DNA of 47,468 bases from Zelonia costaricensis (Eukaryota; Euglenozoa; Kinetoplastea; Trypanosomatida; Trypanosomatidae), in assembly GCA_030849075.1 (NCBI GenBank), contig JASAOO010003365.1, positions 1 through 47,468 on the forward strand, written 5' to 3'. Under the pieces are notes generated by a model that saw nothing but the letters and a program-made list of their open reading frames with translations, was not told the origin of the DNA and ran no database searches. Positions 37,660 to 47,433 of this stretch are shown one piece after another. The position numbers were made by a program, and so were the translations under genes. Every line of letters begins with the position of its first letter. The first letter of the stretch is position 1.

Positions 37660-38961
37660 TCACGCTGCAAGTCTCGAGGTGGGCCGCGAACGCGAGGTAG
37701 GCAGAACGGCATACAGGTCCGCGGTGAATCGCGGATGCGTCGGGTCGGCGCTCGACTCGGGCGCTCGCCACGTGGAGTTGCGGCGTGAGCTCTGCACGGA
37801 GGCCCACGCAGGGGAGCCGCTATCAGCGCCGCGGCCGACGCCACCACCAGCGGCCCGACTCGGTGATGCGGCGTGCCGCGCGCGTGTGGCGAGACGCTGC
37901 TGGTATGCCGTGGCCACGGCTGACAGCAAGGCGGTCGGGGACGGTGCCGAGGCGGGCCGGCTACCGGGCACCAAACCGGTACATGGGTGAAGGCGTCCGG
38001 CATCAAAGGCACGCACCGGCTCCGGTGCATTGACGTCGGACTCGCTGGCGCTGTCGCTGCCGGTGCGGTGCTTCACAGTGCCATCCCACCGCAGCGCCCG
38101 CACCGCGCCACGCAGCGCACGCGCAGAGCGGCGAGTGAGGAGGCGCAGCGTGGGCACCGGAACGGCGCCGTTCGCCTGCAGCCGCCGCAGCTCCTCGCCG
38201 AGTGTGCCCCACTGCACGGCAACGTTGTGGGCGAGCGCGGCGTCGTGGATGAGCGACCGCAGCCCCTCCACCGCCTTGTCCAGCTCATCCAGCGAGACGT
38301 CGCAGTAGTCCAGCCGGTGTGTCTCGAGCAGGCACTTGAGCTGCAGCGCGCAGAGCACCTCCAGCGGCTCAAAGAGGGTCCGCAGGCGCGGCAGGAGCTG
38401 CGCGACGCTGATGCCGCCGCTGGAGTTGCGCTCGGCCCTGAGAAAGGCAAAGACCACCTCACAGTCGTGTTGCTGCACGCTGCACTGCAGGACGGCAGCG
38501 CAGAGGAACGTGAACTCGGCGAGGCGAACGTGGTGCAGGCTGAGACTGCCGCACAGCCGGCGGAACTGCTCGGTGAGTGTTGTCGGCCCGCGCTGGCGCA
38601 GCTGCCGCATCACGTCGCCCTCGCTCTCCATGCGGTACGCACAGAAGAGCGCCTCGTCGATGGGACGGAGGCCAGTCGGAGTGCACCGGCGGGTGCGACG
38701 GTGCTCGGCCGCGTTGCCGGGGCTCAGCGCCGTGCTCGGGGGCGTCGGCGTCGGCGCAGAGGAGGCGGTGGCGGGCGAAGGCGTTCGCTGCGTGGACGGG
38801 TCGCGTCGGTGCGGGAGGTCCAGTGCGGAAGCCCACAGGACATCGCCCACCGTCTTGATGATAATCGGGGTGTGCACCTGCATGCTACCCGCACCACGTA
38901 GCTGCGATTGCGTTGTTGTTGGCGCACGACGAGTGGCACGCTGGCAGGTGAGCTGATGCAT
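37660..38961 (-). CDS. degenerate EF-hand protein of unknown function
   Basis: This protein has 433 residues from the ATG at 38961, chosen because a polypyrimidine-AG site at 39018-39017 removes the ATG at 39414 from the mRNA. A shorter start at 38883 (MQVHTPIIIKTV) would give 407 residues. The central part (about 105-245) looks like a calmodulin-type EF-hand pair: loop one runs E177-x-N179-x-S181-G182-x-I184-S185-x-x-Q188, and a weaker second loop starts 38 residues later and ends in VSLDE. The spacing is near the usual 36. Loop position 12 of the first is Gln and position 1 is Glu, so calcium binding is doubtful. Flanking regions are disordered and Ser/Thr/Arg/Ala-rich. The protein may be cytoskeletal, as many degenerate EF-hand proteins are, but this is inference. 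Confidence 0.75.
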   Translation of the reverse strand: MHQLTCQRATRRAPTTTQSQLRGAGSMQVHTPIIIKTVGDVLWASALDLPHRRDPSTQRTPSPATASSAPTPTPPSTALSPGNAAEHRRTRRCTPTGLRPIDEALFCAYRMESEGDVMRQLRQRGPTTLTEQFRRLCGSLSLHHVRLAEFTFLCAAVLQCSVQQHDCEVVFAFLRAERNSSGGISVAQLLPRLRTLFEPLEVLCALQLKCLLETHRLDYCDVSLDELDKAVEGLRSLIHDAALAHNVAVQWGTLGEELRRLQANGAVPVPTLRLLTRRSARALRGAVRALRWDGTVKHRTGSDSASESDVNAPEPVRAFDAGRLHPCTGLVPGSRPASAPSPTALLSAVATAYQQRLATRARHAASPSRAAGGGVGRGADSGSPAWASVQSSRRNSTWRAPESSADPTHPRFTADLYAVLPTSRSRPTSRLAA

Positions 38962-39923
38962 GCGTCGGCAGCGGTGTAGGGGCGACGGACGCGGTGGCCT
39001 CCGCGATGCAGAGGTGCTCGCCGTAGACACACGCAGGGGGAAAAAAAAAACAGGTGGTCGAAGGGAGTGAGGAGGGGAGGGGGAGGGGTGCGCGCGTGTA
39101 TACAGACTGGCACGCCTACAGACACACACACACACACAGACACGCACACGCACAGCAGCTTTTCGTTTTACCGAGAGCGGGGTTGGCGGAGGGGCGGTGG
39201 CTACACAAGCAGCACACGCTGCCGGGAGAACGAGGGGAGGGGGGGAGGGGGGGCGGCCACAGCGAGGAAAGCAGAAGGCGGAGGAAGAGGAAGGAAGTGG
39301 GGAAGGACTTTGATAGAGCTGTCGCAGCGAGGCCCAGCGTGCACAGACCTTCGCACATGTGCACGTGTGTGTGTTGGTGTAACGGGAAGGCCCTAAAGCG
39401 CCTTGCTCGTCCATCGACCCCCCCCCTTTCTTGCAGCCAGCTGGAAGCGCTGGTGGGTGGGGGGGTGGGGGGAGGGGCCGAAGAGGTGTGTAGTATTCGG
39501 GGAGTGAGGCGCGCCCTCTGCTCTCCAACACAGGGTCTTCAGGGGGCAGGGGGCCGAGGGAGGGGGCTTCCCAGTGCTCTTTGCTTGGGCTGTACTTGAT
39601 GCACTCGTATGTAGCTTCGTGGCTTCACGTCCGTGGTGACACACGAGTGCCCACCTCCGCCCTCTCTCACGCACCTTCAATCTCTGCCGCACTTGAGCGC
39701 AGACGTGCGCGCGCGTCAGAGTCATCGTGGTGGTGGAAGGGGGGGGGGGGAGGAGGGAGGGTGAGGTGTTGGGGAACAGGAAGAGGCGTTACTTAACAAA
39801 CAGACACAGGCCTACACACACGCGCACACACATCCACTCCGCCGCGGCGGGCAGCCGTGCGAGCAAGACGGGCTGGGGCACCAGCCCCACCTACGTCAGA
39901 GCCTCCGTGCTTCGGGTGTGGCA
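38962..39923. other. spacer between TyrRS and the EF-hand-like gene
   Basis: It contains the TyrRS 3' UTR, a CA tract near 39121-39139, a G-rich block at 39235-39255 and a 12-G run at 39739-39750. No gene is supported. Confidence 0.6.
39017..39090 (-). other. probable SL acceptor for the EF-hand-like gene
   Basis: A long C/T tract (complement of 39036-39090, including a ten-T run) is followed by the first AG at 39018-39017, a leader of about 55 nt. Confidence 0.45.
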
Positions 39924-41972
39924 TCACTTCTTCTTCGCCAGCTTCTTCTCGGCGTTCCGCAGAATCGTGACGTTCTTCTTGAGCTCGCCACCGAGCAGCG
40001 CACGGGCGGCGGCGGAGCGGTCGAGGAGCAGCTGCGACACCGTTGCCTTGAGGTCGGCGGGGTGCAGGGCGCCGCTGCCGCAGTCCGCGACGAGTGCCGC
40101 GGGCGTGGTGTAGTCGACGTTGCCGCCGTTGGCGTCGCCGCGCTCGACGCACAGGGTGCCCTGCCGCGCAAGAAGGTGCTGGGCGACGGCGATCACGGGG
40201 TTCGACTCCTCGTTCGGCGCCGAGTACGCCTTCTTGACCTTGCGACGGATGTCCATGTCGTTGTCGTCAAGGTACAGCACGTCGTCGGCACCGAGGACCG
40301 CCGGGACGGCGTCGGGGCGGTGAAGGGCCGGGATGCTGCCCTCCACCGTCTGCAGGCACTCGATCCGCTCCTTGGTGTACTCGCGCGCGAGGGTGTTCAT
40401 CTGCCCGTCCACCGAGGTAGAAATGACGTGCGACACGGACAGCGTCAACGTCGTTGCCACCCGCATGAGTGTGGCGATCACCTGACCCGCGTTGCGCAGT
40501 TCACCGCCGCAGAGCTCCTCAATGTGGTTGAGCAGGTTCTTGCGGCCAACGCCAATCACGTTGATCCAGAAGTCGTTGCTGTTCGCGAGAATCATGTCGT
40601 TCTCCGTGACAATCTTCACCGACTCCGGCAACCCGTGCGCCTTCAGCAGCGCCGAGTTCACCTGCAGCGCCGCGGCGATGTCCTTCTCCACCCCAGTGAT
40701 CTCGTCGCTCGCCACAGCCGACCAGTCGGGCAGCACCAGCGTCACCGAGCCGTCTGGATGAGCGGCAAGAAAGTCCGCCGCGGCCGTGATCATGCCCTCC
40801 GCCACATCGAGCGGCACCTTCAAAAGTGCCGGCATCCACATACACGCGTGCGGCTTCTCCGGCGCCGGCGGCAACGACACGTCCGCCAGCGGGGGCGCGG
40901 CGCCGCCCTTGCGGAACGACTTGACCGCCTCGAGCAGCTCGTGCGCCTCTGCGTTGGACGCAAAGTGCTGCCGCACCGGCGCCAGCAGCGCGTTCACCTC
41001 GTCGATCAGGCACGCCTTCAGGGCGTCCTCGCTGACCGCCTCCGTCACGAACGCATGCTCGAGATCGTTGTACGTGGCGTACGTCGCGCCGTTGATGGAC
41101 GCCGTCGCCCCGGGGCGGGCGTACACGACACACTGGAAGTAGTCGAGCACGGGGTTGCGATCGTCGGTGGCGACCGGGGCGCCGTCGTCGGTGATGGCGT
41201 GGGCCGCCTGCTGCACACGAGGGCAGTACGCCTGCCGGATCTTGCGCGCCACGTCCTCTTCGGTGTCCTCCATGAAGATGGCGCTGTCGGGGTCGCTCTT
41301 GCTCATCTTCGCCTGCCCCTGCTTCAGCCCAGCCAGCATGTGGTGTGACAGGATGACGGGCTTCAGCTTCCGCCCAATGAGGTCGCAGTACTCGCGCGCG
41401 AGCATGTTCACCTTGCGCTGGTCGAGACCGAGCTGGCAGATGTCCGTCTTGAGGTAGAAGATGTCTGCGCACTGCATGAGCGGGTACAGCACCTGCGCGG
41501 CGGTCAGCGTGCCCTCGGTCTTGCCCATGATGGTGCAGCACTTCTTGATGCGCGCGATCGTGTTCTGGCGGCCAATATCAAGCACTACGCGCCAGTACGT
41601 GTCCGCGTGGCTCGTGATCTCCTCGCTGCTCCACAGGAACACCACCTTGTCCATGTCCATGCCAGCCGCCTTCCAGACTTCAATAAGGTAGCGACCGACA
41701 ACCCGAATCTTCTCCATTTCCCCACCCACTTTGTCGTTCATGAGCGCAAACCAGTCGGCCACCCAAAAGACAAATTCGCACCCGGCGGCGGTGCACTTGT
41801 TCACGTTCACGGCCTTGAAGATGCCCTGCGCGATGTGCATGCGGCCAGAGGGCTCGAAGCCGTCGTAGCAGCGAATGTTTGGCTTCTTTTCAATCAAGTT
41901 GCGCAGCTCGCCCTCCTGGATGCACTCCTCCCCGACACTGCGGAGAAGGGCGTAGCGCTCGTCGTTGTTCAT
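39924..41972 (-). CDS. TyrRS: double-length tyrosyl-tRNA synthetase
   Basis: This 682-residue protein charges tRNA-Tyr with tyrosine using ATP. It is the fused, pseudo-dimeric form known from Leishmania and related trypanosomatids, in which two synthetase copies are joined in one chain. The N-terminal copy has the class I signatures: HIAQG (46-50) in place of HIGH, and an intact KMSKS (222-226) followed by DPDSAIF. The C-terminal copy, beginning about residue 365, keeps the fold and anticodon-side sequence but has no HIGH or KMSKS and is expected to be catalytically dead. This matches published work on the L. major enzyme, where one chain supplies a single active site with anticodon recognition from the other half. 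The ATG at 41972 gives the known length. One enzyme may have to serve both cytosol and mitochondrion. Confidence 0.96.
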   Translation of the reverse strand: MNNDERYALLRSVGEECIQEGELRNLIEKKPNIRCYDGFEPSGRMHIAQGIFKAVNVNKCTAAGCEFVFWVADWFALMNDKVGGEMEKIRVVGRYLIEVWKAAGMDMDKVVFLWSSEEITSHADTYWRVVLDIGRQNTIARIKKCCTIMGKTEGTLTAAQVLYPLMQCADIFYLKTDICQLGLDQRKVNMLAREYCDLIGRKLKPVILSHHMLAGLKQGQAKMSKSDPDSAIFMEDTEEDVARKIRQAYCPRVQQAAHAITDDGAPVATDDRNPVLDYFQCVVYARPGATASINGATYATYNDLEHAFVTEAVSEDALKACLIDEVNALLAPVRQHFASNAEAHELLEAVKSFRKGGAAPPLADVSLPPAPEKPHACMWMPALLKVPLDVAEGMITAAADFLAAHPDGSVTLVLPDWSAVASDEITGVEKDIAAALQVNSALLKAHGLPESVKIVTENDMILANSNDFWINVIGVGRKNLLNHIEELCGGELRNAGQVIATLMRVATTLTLSVSHVISTSVDGQMNTLAREYTKERIECLQTVEGSIPALHRPDAVPAVLGADDVLYLDDNDMDIRRKVKKAYSAPNEESNPVIAVAQHLLARQGTLCVERGDANGGNVDYTTPAALVADCGSGALHPADLKATVSQLLLDRSAAARALLGGELKKNVTILRNAEKKLAKKK

Positions 41973-42149
41973 CTTGGCGGGTGTGGCGCTCGAGGCACGC
42001 AGCGAGGCAGCACACACAGGGAACGGACGGCTCACCGAGAAGGCTGCGGGCGTCGGCGCAAGCGGATGGCGGCGGAGAGCAGCGGCGCGGCGGCAGGTGA
42101 GGCGGAGCGTTTTCGAGGACGTGCGCACGCACTGCGGCAAAAGCGGTAG

Positions 42150-42220
42150 CTCAAGAAGTCGAGGAGAAGAACGGGGGTGACAGAGGAAGTGAAGAGGAGG
42201 GGAGGAGAGGGGGTGCGTGT
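42150..42220 (-). other. probable SL acceptor for TyrRS
   Basis: A strong C/T tract (complement of 42161-42212) is followed by the first AG at 42151-42150, a leader of about 177 nt before the ATG at 41972. Confidence 0.45.
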
Positions 42221-43260
42221 AAAGACAATACCGTTGTAGCTGGTTCTTCGTTCGGGAGGATGCGTGTTGGCATCGTTTGCCGCCAGTGCGTGTGCATGTG
42301 TGTGTGTGTGTGTGCGTGTTCGCCACAAACGCATGCCGATGTGCACGCATCCAAAAAGGAGGGGAGGGGGGAGGGTGAAGACGATGGTTGCGGCAGAGGA
42401 GACAGCACATACTCGCAGGAGTGGCGGAAACGCGAAGAGATGCGGTACGCGCCCGCCTTACACGCTCGAGATCACAGCCACACTGCGCAGCGGCAACCGA
42501 GAAGGGGAGGGGTAGACTTCCGTCGCAACTCAACACGACAAGGTGCTCTGCCAGCTCGAGACACGCCACGACTTCCGACCTCGCTCGGGAGTGAAGTTGA
42601 GGTGCTGGAGAGACACGTCAAACTTCCTGCGCTTATATGTGCTGCATCTTGGTGCGCGCGCGCTACTGCACAGCGCCGCGTGTTTTGGAGCCACACCATT
42701 AGAGAGGACGGAAGAGAATGGGGGAGCGCAGACATCGGGGTAGCGGGGTGGAGGCTGGGAGTGAGGGGACGGTGGAGGCAGCGGTGCTCGTGCACACACC
42801 CAGCGCGTGCACGCGACGGCGGGTGTGGGACTTGGCGCCCCAGTAACTGTGGTCGGAGCCGGTGTCTGCGCCGCGATCAGCGTCAGGTGCGTACGCCGCT
42901 GCCCGTCCACTCTTGACGCTCTCCCGCCGCTGCGCCACACCGCGGCCGGCGTGCAGGCAGCAGCGCGACGCGGGCAGCCGCGTCTGTGCGCTGTGCACCC
43001 GCCCGATGTGTTGTGCGGCGGGCCCGAGACGCACGCAAGGCAAAAAGAAGAAAACAGACGACCAACACACGGAGACGACAGGAGGAGAACAGAGGAGAAA
43101 TGAAAGGCACGTCTTTAGAGCGCGCGGCGCGAAGGCGGGGGTACAACACGTCTCCGACCGCGGCAGGGAGGAAAACGAAAGAAATGACGAGTGGGGGGTG
43201 AGGGAGGCACACAGATGGGGAACAGGGGAAGGGAAACAGACGTCTCACGAGAGGAGAGGC

Positions 43261-43288
43261 CGCGCACCCACGTGCACGTGGGTGCGCG
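43261..43288. repeat. perfect 28-bp palindrome
   Basis: The left half CGCGCACCCACGTG (43261-43274) is followed directly by its exact reverse complement (43275-43288). It does not extend further. In RNA it could form a GC-rich hairpin with a 12-bp stem and a 4-nt loop. Confidence 0.97.
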
Positions 43289-44551
43289 CGGGTGTCACGG
43301 GCAGCGACCAGAGCTACGGAGAGCCACGTAGGCTGCCGCCCGAGCCCCTGCCTCCCTCGCGAAGCGTCCTCGGAGGGACGACGAGGGGCAGGGGGCCGCG
43401 CGCAGACACGAGCACAGAACACACGATTGTCGCAGGTAGGGCCACCACACGCACCAAAGCGAACCCTCCGCGCAGCGACAGGGGCCGCGGCGGAAAGGAG
43501 CACGCGACGTCTTCGCGGCAAACGGCAGGTGCAGCGCCGCGGGGGGCCGAGTGCGGAGAAGCGGCTCCCTGCGTGCGACGTGAGGGGGGAGGGGGACGGG
43601 TGCGGGCGGGCCTACAACGGGACAGGGGTGGGGTGGGGGGAGGGTACGAAGGCAAAGAAGTGCGAAGAGAAAATACACAGAAACACGGGAGCGTGAGGGG
43701 GAGGGGGAGGGGAGAAGGGGGGGGGGAAACACGTCACGCACGTCTGTGTGCACATGTGCGTGTGTGTGTGTGTGTGTGCGGGAGGGGAGGCCGAGCGCCG
43801 GCGTCTTAGAGTACCATCAGATACGGAACGAGCCACAAGGCTGAGAAGAGAAAGAGTAGGCTTCCGTCATCGGGAGTTCACCACGGGCACCACAGCACGC
43901 ACACACACAAACACAGTCACTCACTCACACGCGTGCAGACGTCTTTCGCTGACAGGAGTTAGGGAAGGCAGAGCACACAGGAACGGGGCAACACACGAGA
44001 GGCACCGCACTCTTGCGCCAAGGCAGAAAAGGAAATTACGTAGAGAGAAAACGCCTGCGCGACGCCGCACCCGTGGCGCGGGGCAGCGAACGCTCGTCGT
44101 GAACGAGTTAGCGACGAAGGCAAAGAGGCAGGGGAGCAGGCGGCTGCCACAGCACGCAGGCGCGCGTGTGCGGCACCCCGTCACCAGCCAAGAGCGGGAC
44201 GCGTGCAGTCCAGGTGCGCACCGGTCACAAGCGAATAACGTGGTGCGTGTCGTGCAGCGACTGTATTGCGCAGCCCCTCCACAGCGCGTGCGCCACAGGT
44301 CCAGCATCTGCGGCTGGGACGCCGACTGGACCCCTGCGCGCAGGACCAGAGATGGGGGAGGGCGGGGCACACCCATGGCAGCAGGCTGCACGAGACGCAC
44401 GCACGCCAGCAGTCGACTGCGCACGGACCTGCACAGACCCGGGGCACAGCGGAGGCGCGGGATGGCGAGGCCGGGAAAAGCGCAAGCCGAGGCCGTGGAG
44501 GAAAACCTGGCACGTCCGTGCACCGCGCTCCACGCAGCGCGCACGCGTGGC

Positions 44552-46561
44552 TTACTTGCGGTTCTCCGCCGCGCCCTCGCGATCCGCGTCCCGGATGGGC
44601 TCCGTCTGGCCCTCCGTCGAGTCGTCCATCGCCGCCTGCTGGCGCTTCGACTCCTTCCGGATGGCGCGACCGTCCACGTCAATGTCGTCACAAACGCGGG
44701 CCGACGGAATCAGCAGGAAGCTCAGTGGGATGATGAGCAGCGGCAGCACCAGGTGGCCCACGACGAGCAGCATCGGCAGGTTGTGGAAGTCGCACTCGCC
44801 CTGCGTGCCCTTTGTCACGATCGGCCACACCTTCTCCAGCAGGATCGAGCCGATCGTGCCAGCCATGCCCGAGCCCAGGTTGCCGCTACCCGCCACAATC
44901 GCGTAGATCATGCTCTCCGAGCCGCGCGGGCACACCCGCGACAGCAGCAGCACCATCGGCATCCACGCGAGGTAGTAGCACACCTGGTAGGCGATCTGGT
45001 CGCCCATGATGTACATCGCGTGGTCCGGGATGCCGATCGCGAGGTTCCAGCGCTTCACGATCACGATGTCGAAGATGGAGGCGAGCACCTGCACGAGGAT
45101 GGTCACGATGAGCGTGAAGCGGTAGCCGCGCTTGGAGAAGATGTACGAGAAGGCCGTCACACCCGCAATGCCAGCGAGGTTGCCGATCACGGCGCCGACG
45201 GTGTTGTAGAAGACGTAGTTGAAGTGCGGGCCCTCGGGGTAGCACGACGGCACGGCCATGAAGAAGCTGTCCATCGCGCCGCCGATCTGCAGGTACAGCA
45301 CCGTGTGCAGGTAGAAGTACGTGTTGGCCTTGGCAATCAGCCGCGGCAGGAAGAAGAACGAGCCCACCGTGGCGACGAGGCAGACGGCGATGGACGCCCA
45401 GACGAGGTCCATGGATTTGCCGAGGATGGTCACGCACGTCATGGTCACCACCGCGCACGTCATGATCGCGCTGTACGCGATGATGCGCCAGTTCTCGATG
45501 GCCACGCCCTTGTTGAACTCCACCGCGCCGCAGCAGCACGAGATGATCTGCGGGTCGACGTCCTCGTCGATGAGCTCGTCGTCGTGGACGTCCGAGGCCA
45601 CGGCGATGGCCTCGCCCTGCACGATCTCGTCGTGCAGCGTGGCCGGCTCGCGCTCACGGTCCACCTCGGGGTTGAGGTCCTTGCCGCCGTCCAGCATCGC
45701 CTCGTCGCCGCTCTTCGACTCCTGGCTCTCGCGCAGCGCGCGGAGCTCCCGCATCGCGGTGCGCGCGTCGGCCACGCGCTCCACGCGGTTCGGCAGCTCG
45801 CCGTACCAGTTCAGGATGAAGAACACCACACACACGATCTGCGCTGCGGACGAGAGGAATAGACCGACCTGCGGGCGCTTCATGTCCGCCAGCGGGCCCT
45901 GGATGCAGGCAGCAATGAGCGAGGCAATCAGGATGAACCACCAGATCCAGCTCACCAGCGCCGGGCCGGAGCGGGGGTGGCGACGCATGAGGCGACTGTA
46001 GTGGCCTTCCGACAGGATGTCCACGTTGGCGATGCACAGGTTTGCCAGGAAGATGAACCCGGCGGCCACGTCGCTGCTCGACTCCCTCATGGGCAGCAGC
46101 GCAAAGCCCAGCGTGAAGGCCCCACCGACGACGCACGACGCGGCGCACACCCACCGCTTCGTGTAGCCGAACGTCGCGAACGTGTCGGAGAGCACGGCGG
46201 AGAAGGCCTTGATCGAGAAGGCCATGCTCGCAATGCTGGCCAGGCGCTGGTAGCGCGTGCCGTCGATGCCGAACCGGTCAATGAACATGGCGTAGCGGGA
46301 CATGTTCATCAGGTTGCGCCCGAAGCCCTTGTCCAGGAAGTAGCACAGGCTCAGCGCCGCCGTGCACTTGGGGCCGTAGCCCTCGCAGCTCATTCCAAAC
46401 ACAGGGATCTTCTTGGCCCATGGCACCCGTTCGAACAGCGCGACCGCGTCGGGGTGGATGTACTCCTCCTCGCTGGCGGCGGCGCGCTCGCCGGCGGCTT
46501 GCAGCTTGCTGACCGCGCGCGACGGGGCGGCGGAGGTGAGCTCCTGCAGGGGGCTGCTCAT
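44552..46561 (-). CDS. folate/biopterin transporter family protein
   Basis: This 669-residue polytopic membrane protein starts at the ATG at 46561. Leishmania cannot make folate or pterins de novo and takes them up through this family (BT1, FT1 and relatives). After a hydrophilic N-terminus come hydrophobic helices in two groups, about eleven or twelve in all, separated by an acidic cytosolic loop (about 255-330, rich in Asp/Glu and ending near DEDVDPQIISCCC). Family features include the early FGMSCEGYGPKC segment, DRFGIDGTRYQRLASIASMAFSIKAFSAVLSD split across the second helix region, GAMDSFFMAVPSCYPEGP and GSGNLGSGMAGTIGS. The substrate cannot be told from sequence: folate, biopterin and, for some members, other cofactors are known. 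The C-terminus is hydrophilic and charged. Confidence 0.92.
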   Translation of the reverse strand: MSSPLQELTSAAPSRAVSKLQAAGERAAASEEEYIHPDAVALFERVPWAKKIPVFGMSCEGYGPKCTAALSLCYFLDKGFGRNLMNMSRYAMFIDRFGIDGTRYQRLASIASMAFSIKAFSAVLSDTFATFGYTKRWVCAASCVVGGAFTLGFALLPMRESSSDVAAGFIFLANLCIANVDILSEGHYSRLMRRHPRSGPALVSWIWWFILIASLIAACIQGPLADMKRPQVGLFLSSAAQIVCVVFFILNWYGELPNRVERVADARTAMRELRALRESQESKSGDEAMLDGGKDLNPEVDREREPATLHDEIVQGEAIAVASDVHDDELIDEDVDPQIISCCCGAVEFNKGVAIENWRIIAYSAIMTCAVVTMTCVTILGKSMDLVWASIAVCLVATVGSFFFLPRLIAKANTYFYLHTVLYLQIGGAMDSFFMAVPSCYPEGPHFNYVFYNTVGAVIGNLAGIAGVTAFSYIFSKRGYRFTLIVTILVQVLASIFDIVIVKRWNLAIGIPDHAMYIMGDQIAYQVCYYLAWMPMVLLLSRVCPRGSESMIYAIVAGSGNLGSGMAGTIGSILLEKVWPIVTKGTQGECDFHNLPMLLVVGHLVLPLLIIPLSFLLIPSARVCDDIDVDGRAIRKESKRQQAAMDDSTEGQTEPIRDADREGAAENRK

Positions 46562-47433
46562 CGTGGCGGGCGGGGCACGCGGCGTGCGAGTTGGGTGTGA
46601 GTGAGTGCGTCGAGCGCGAAAGGCGTGGAGCGGGACGAGGCACCGGTGGCGCTTGCTGGGCACGGCGTACAGTGGTGGGCGGTGTGAGGGGGTGCGAAGT
46701 TACTGCGGCACGACCCATTCCGTTGGGTGGGCGCCGCGTCCGTTCGTGCGTGTGCGTGTGCGTGTGTGTGCGCACGATGAGGAGGGAGGAGGAGATCAAG
46801 ATGGAGAAGACAGACGGGCGGACCAGTCGAGGGAAGGGGGCGCCGAGGAGGGCGTTCAAAGCGCCTTGCAGCACTCACGGCCTCGGCAGTGGAGGCGGCC
46901 ATCCGCCGTGCGCTCAGGGCAGCAGCTGGGCGTGGAGGTTGCAGGGGGGGGGGGGGGGCTGGGCGGATTTCGCATTGCGCGGAGGGGGCGGGGCCGACAG
47001 AGCGACGCTGCGTGAACTGCGTACCTGTTGGTCCCGCGCAGACGCCGGCGCGGAAGCTCAAACGAGAAAGCGAATCCAGAAAGGAAATGAGACAAGACAG
47101 TTGGGGGAAGGAGCGCTGCACCGGCCCACGCGCGCAGCGGGGAGGAGGGGAAGGGGGAGGCTGCGCGGTGGGTGGCGGGCGTGGGGCCGCGTCTCGCATC
47201 GCGTCCGCGCCGGCGTGCGACGCGTGGCGAGGCGGGGGCGGGACGGAGAGTCGCGGCGCCAGCGGTGCCCCCGCCCGACGTGGAGGCGGGCGGGCGGTGG
47301 GGGTCGCACAGGCGTCGTTCCGTGTCGCACAGACAGAGAGGCAAGGGGGGGGGCTGGAGGGAAACGAAGGGGGGAGGGGGAGGGGGGGGAGCCGGCCAGC
47401 CGGCCAGGGGAGGGTGGCGGGCAGCGCGGCGCG
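46562..47433. other. spacer upstream of the folate/biopterin transporter
   Basis: A purine-rich plus-strand block at 46777-46810 may mark the transporter's polypyrimidine tract, though I see no clear first AG that gives a short leader. A 15-G run lies at 46944-46958, and GCCGGCCA is repeated next to 47390-47405. No complete gene is supported. Confidence 0.55.

Larger units (their letters stand above)
41973..44551. other. 2.6-kb spacer, long 3' UTR of the transporter gene
   Basis: The longest gap in the window. No reading frame looks coding. The patches 42770-43020 and 44050-44480 are GC-rich and complex rather than repetitive, and could be degenerate short retroposons of the SIDER type that sit in Leishmania 3' UTRs, but I cannot match a signature by eye. 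A perfect 28-bp palindrome lies at 43261-43288. GT tracts lie at about 42297-42315 and 43760-43778. Confidence 0.5.

Noticed and set aside
36863..38901. Plus-strand frames around the EF-hand-like gene
   Set aside because: They overlap the minus-strand gene in antisense, have biased composition and no start-region signals.
38962..39414. Longer form of the EF-hand-like protein starting at 39414
   Set aside because: The extension encodes CA-repeat and polypyrimidine sequence (poly-Cys/Val, poly-Phe/Pro) and is cut off by an SL site at 39018-39017.
42883..43521. A 212-codon minus-strand open frame in the 2.6-kb gap
   Set aside because: Composition is Arg/Ala/Cys-rich without domains, and codon use does not show the bias of the real genes.
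43748..45862. A 704-codon open frame on the plus strand
   Set aside because: It starts in a GT-repeat spacer and then runs antisense to the transporter gene, with His/Arg-rich composition typical of a shadow frame.
47388..47408. GCCGGCCA direct repeats as a possible attachment or recombination site
   Set aside because: Only two short copies are present, with no flanking element or duplicated target.
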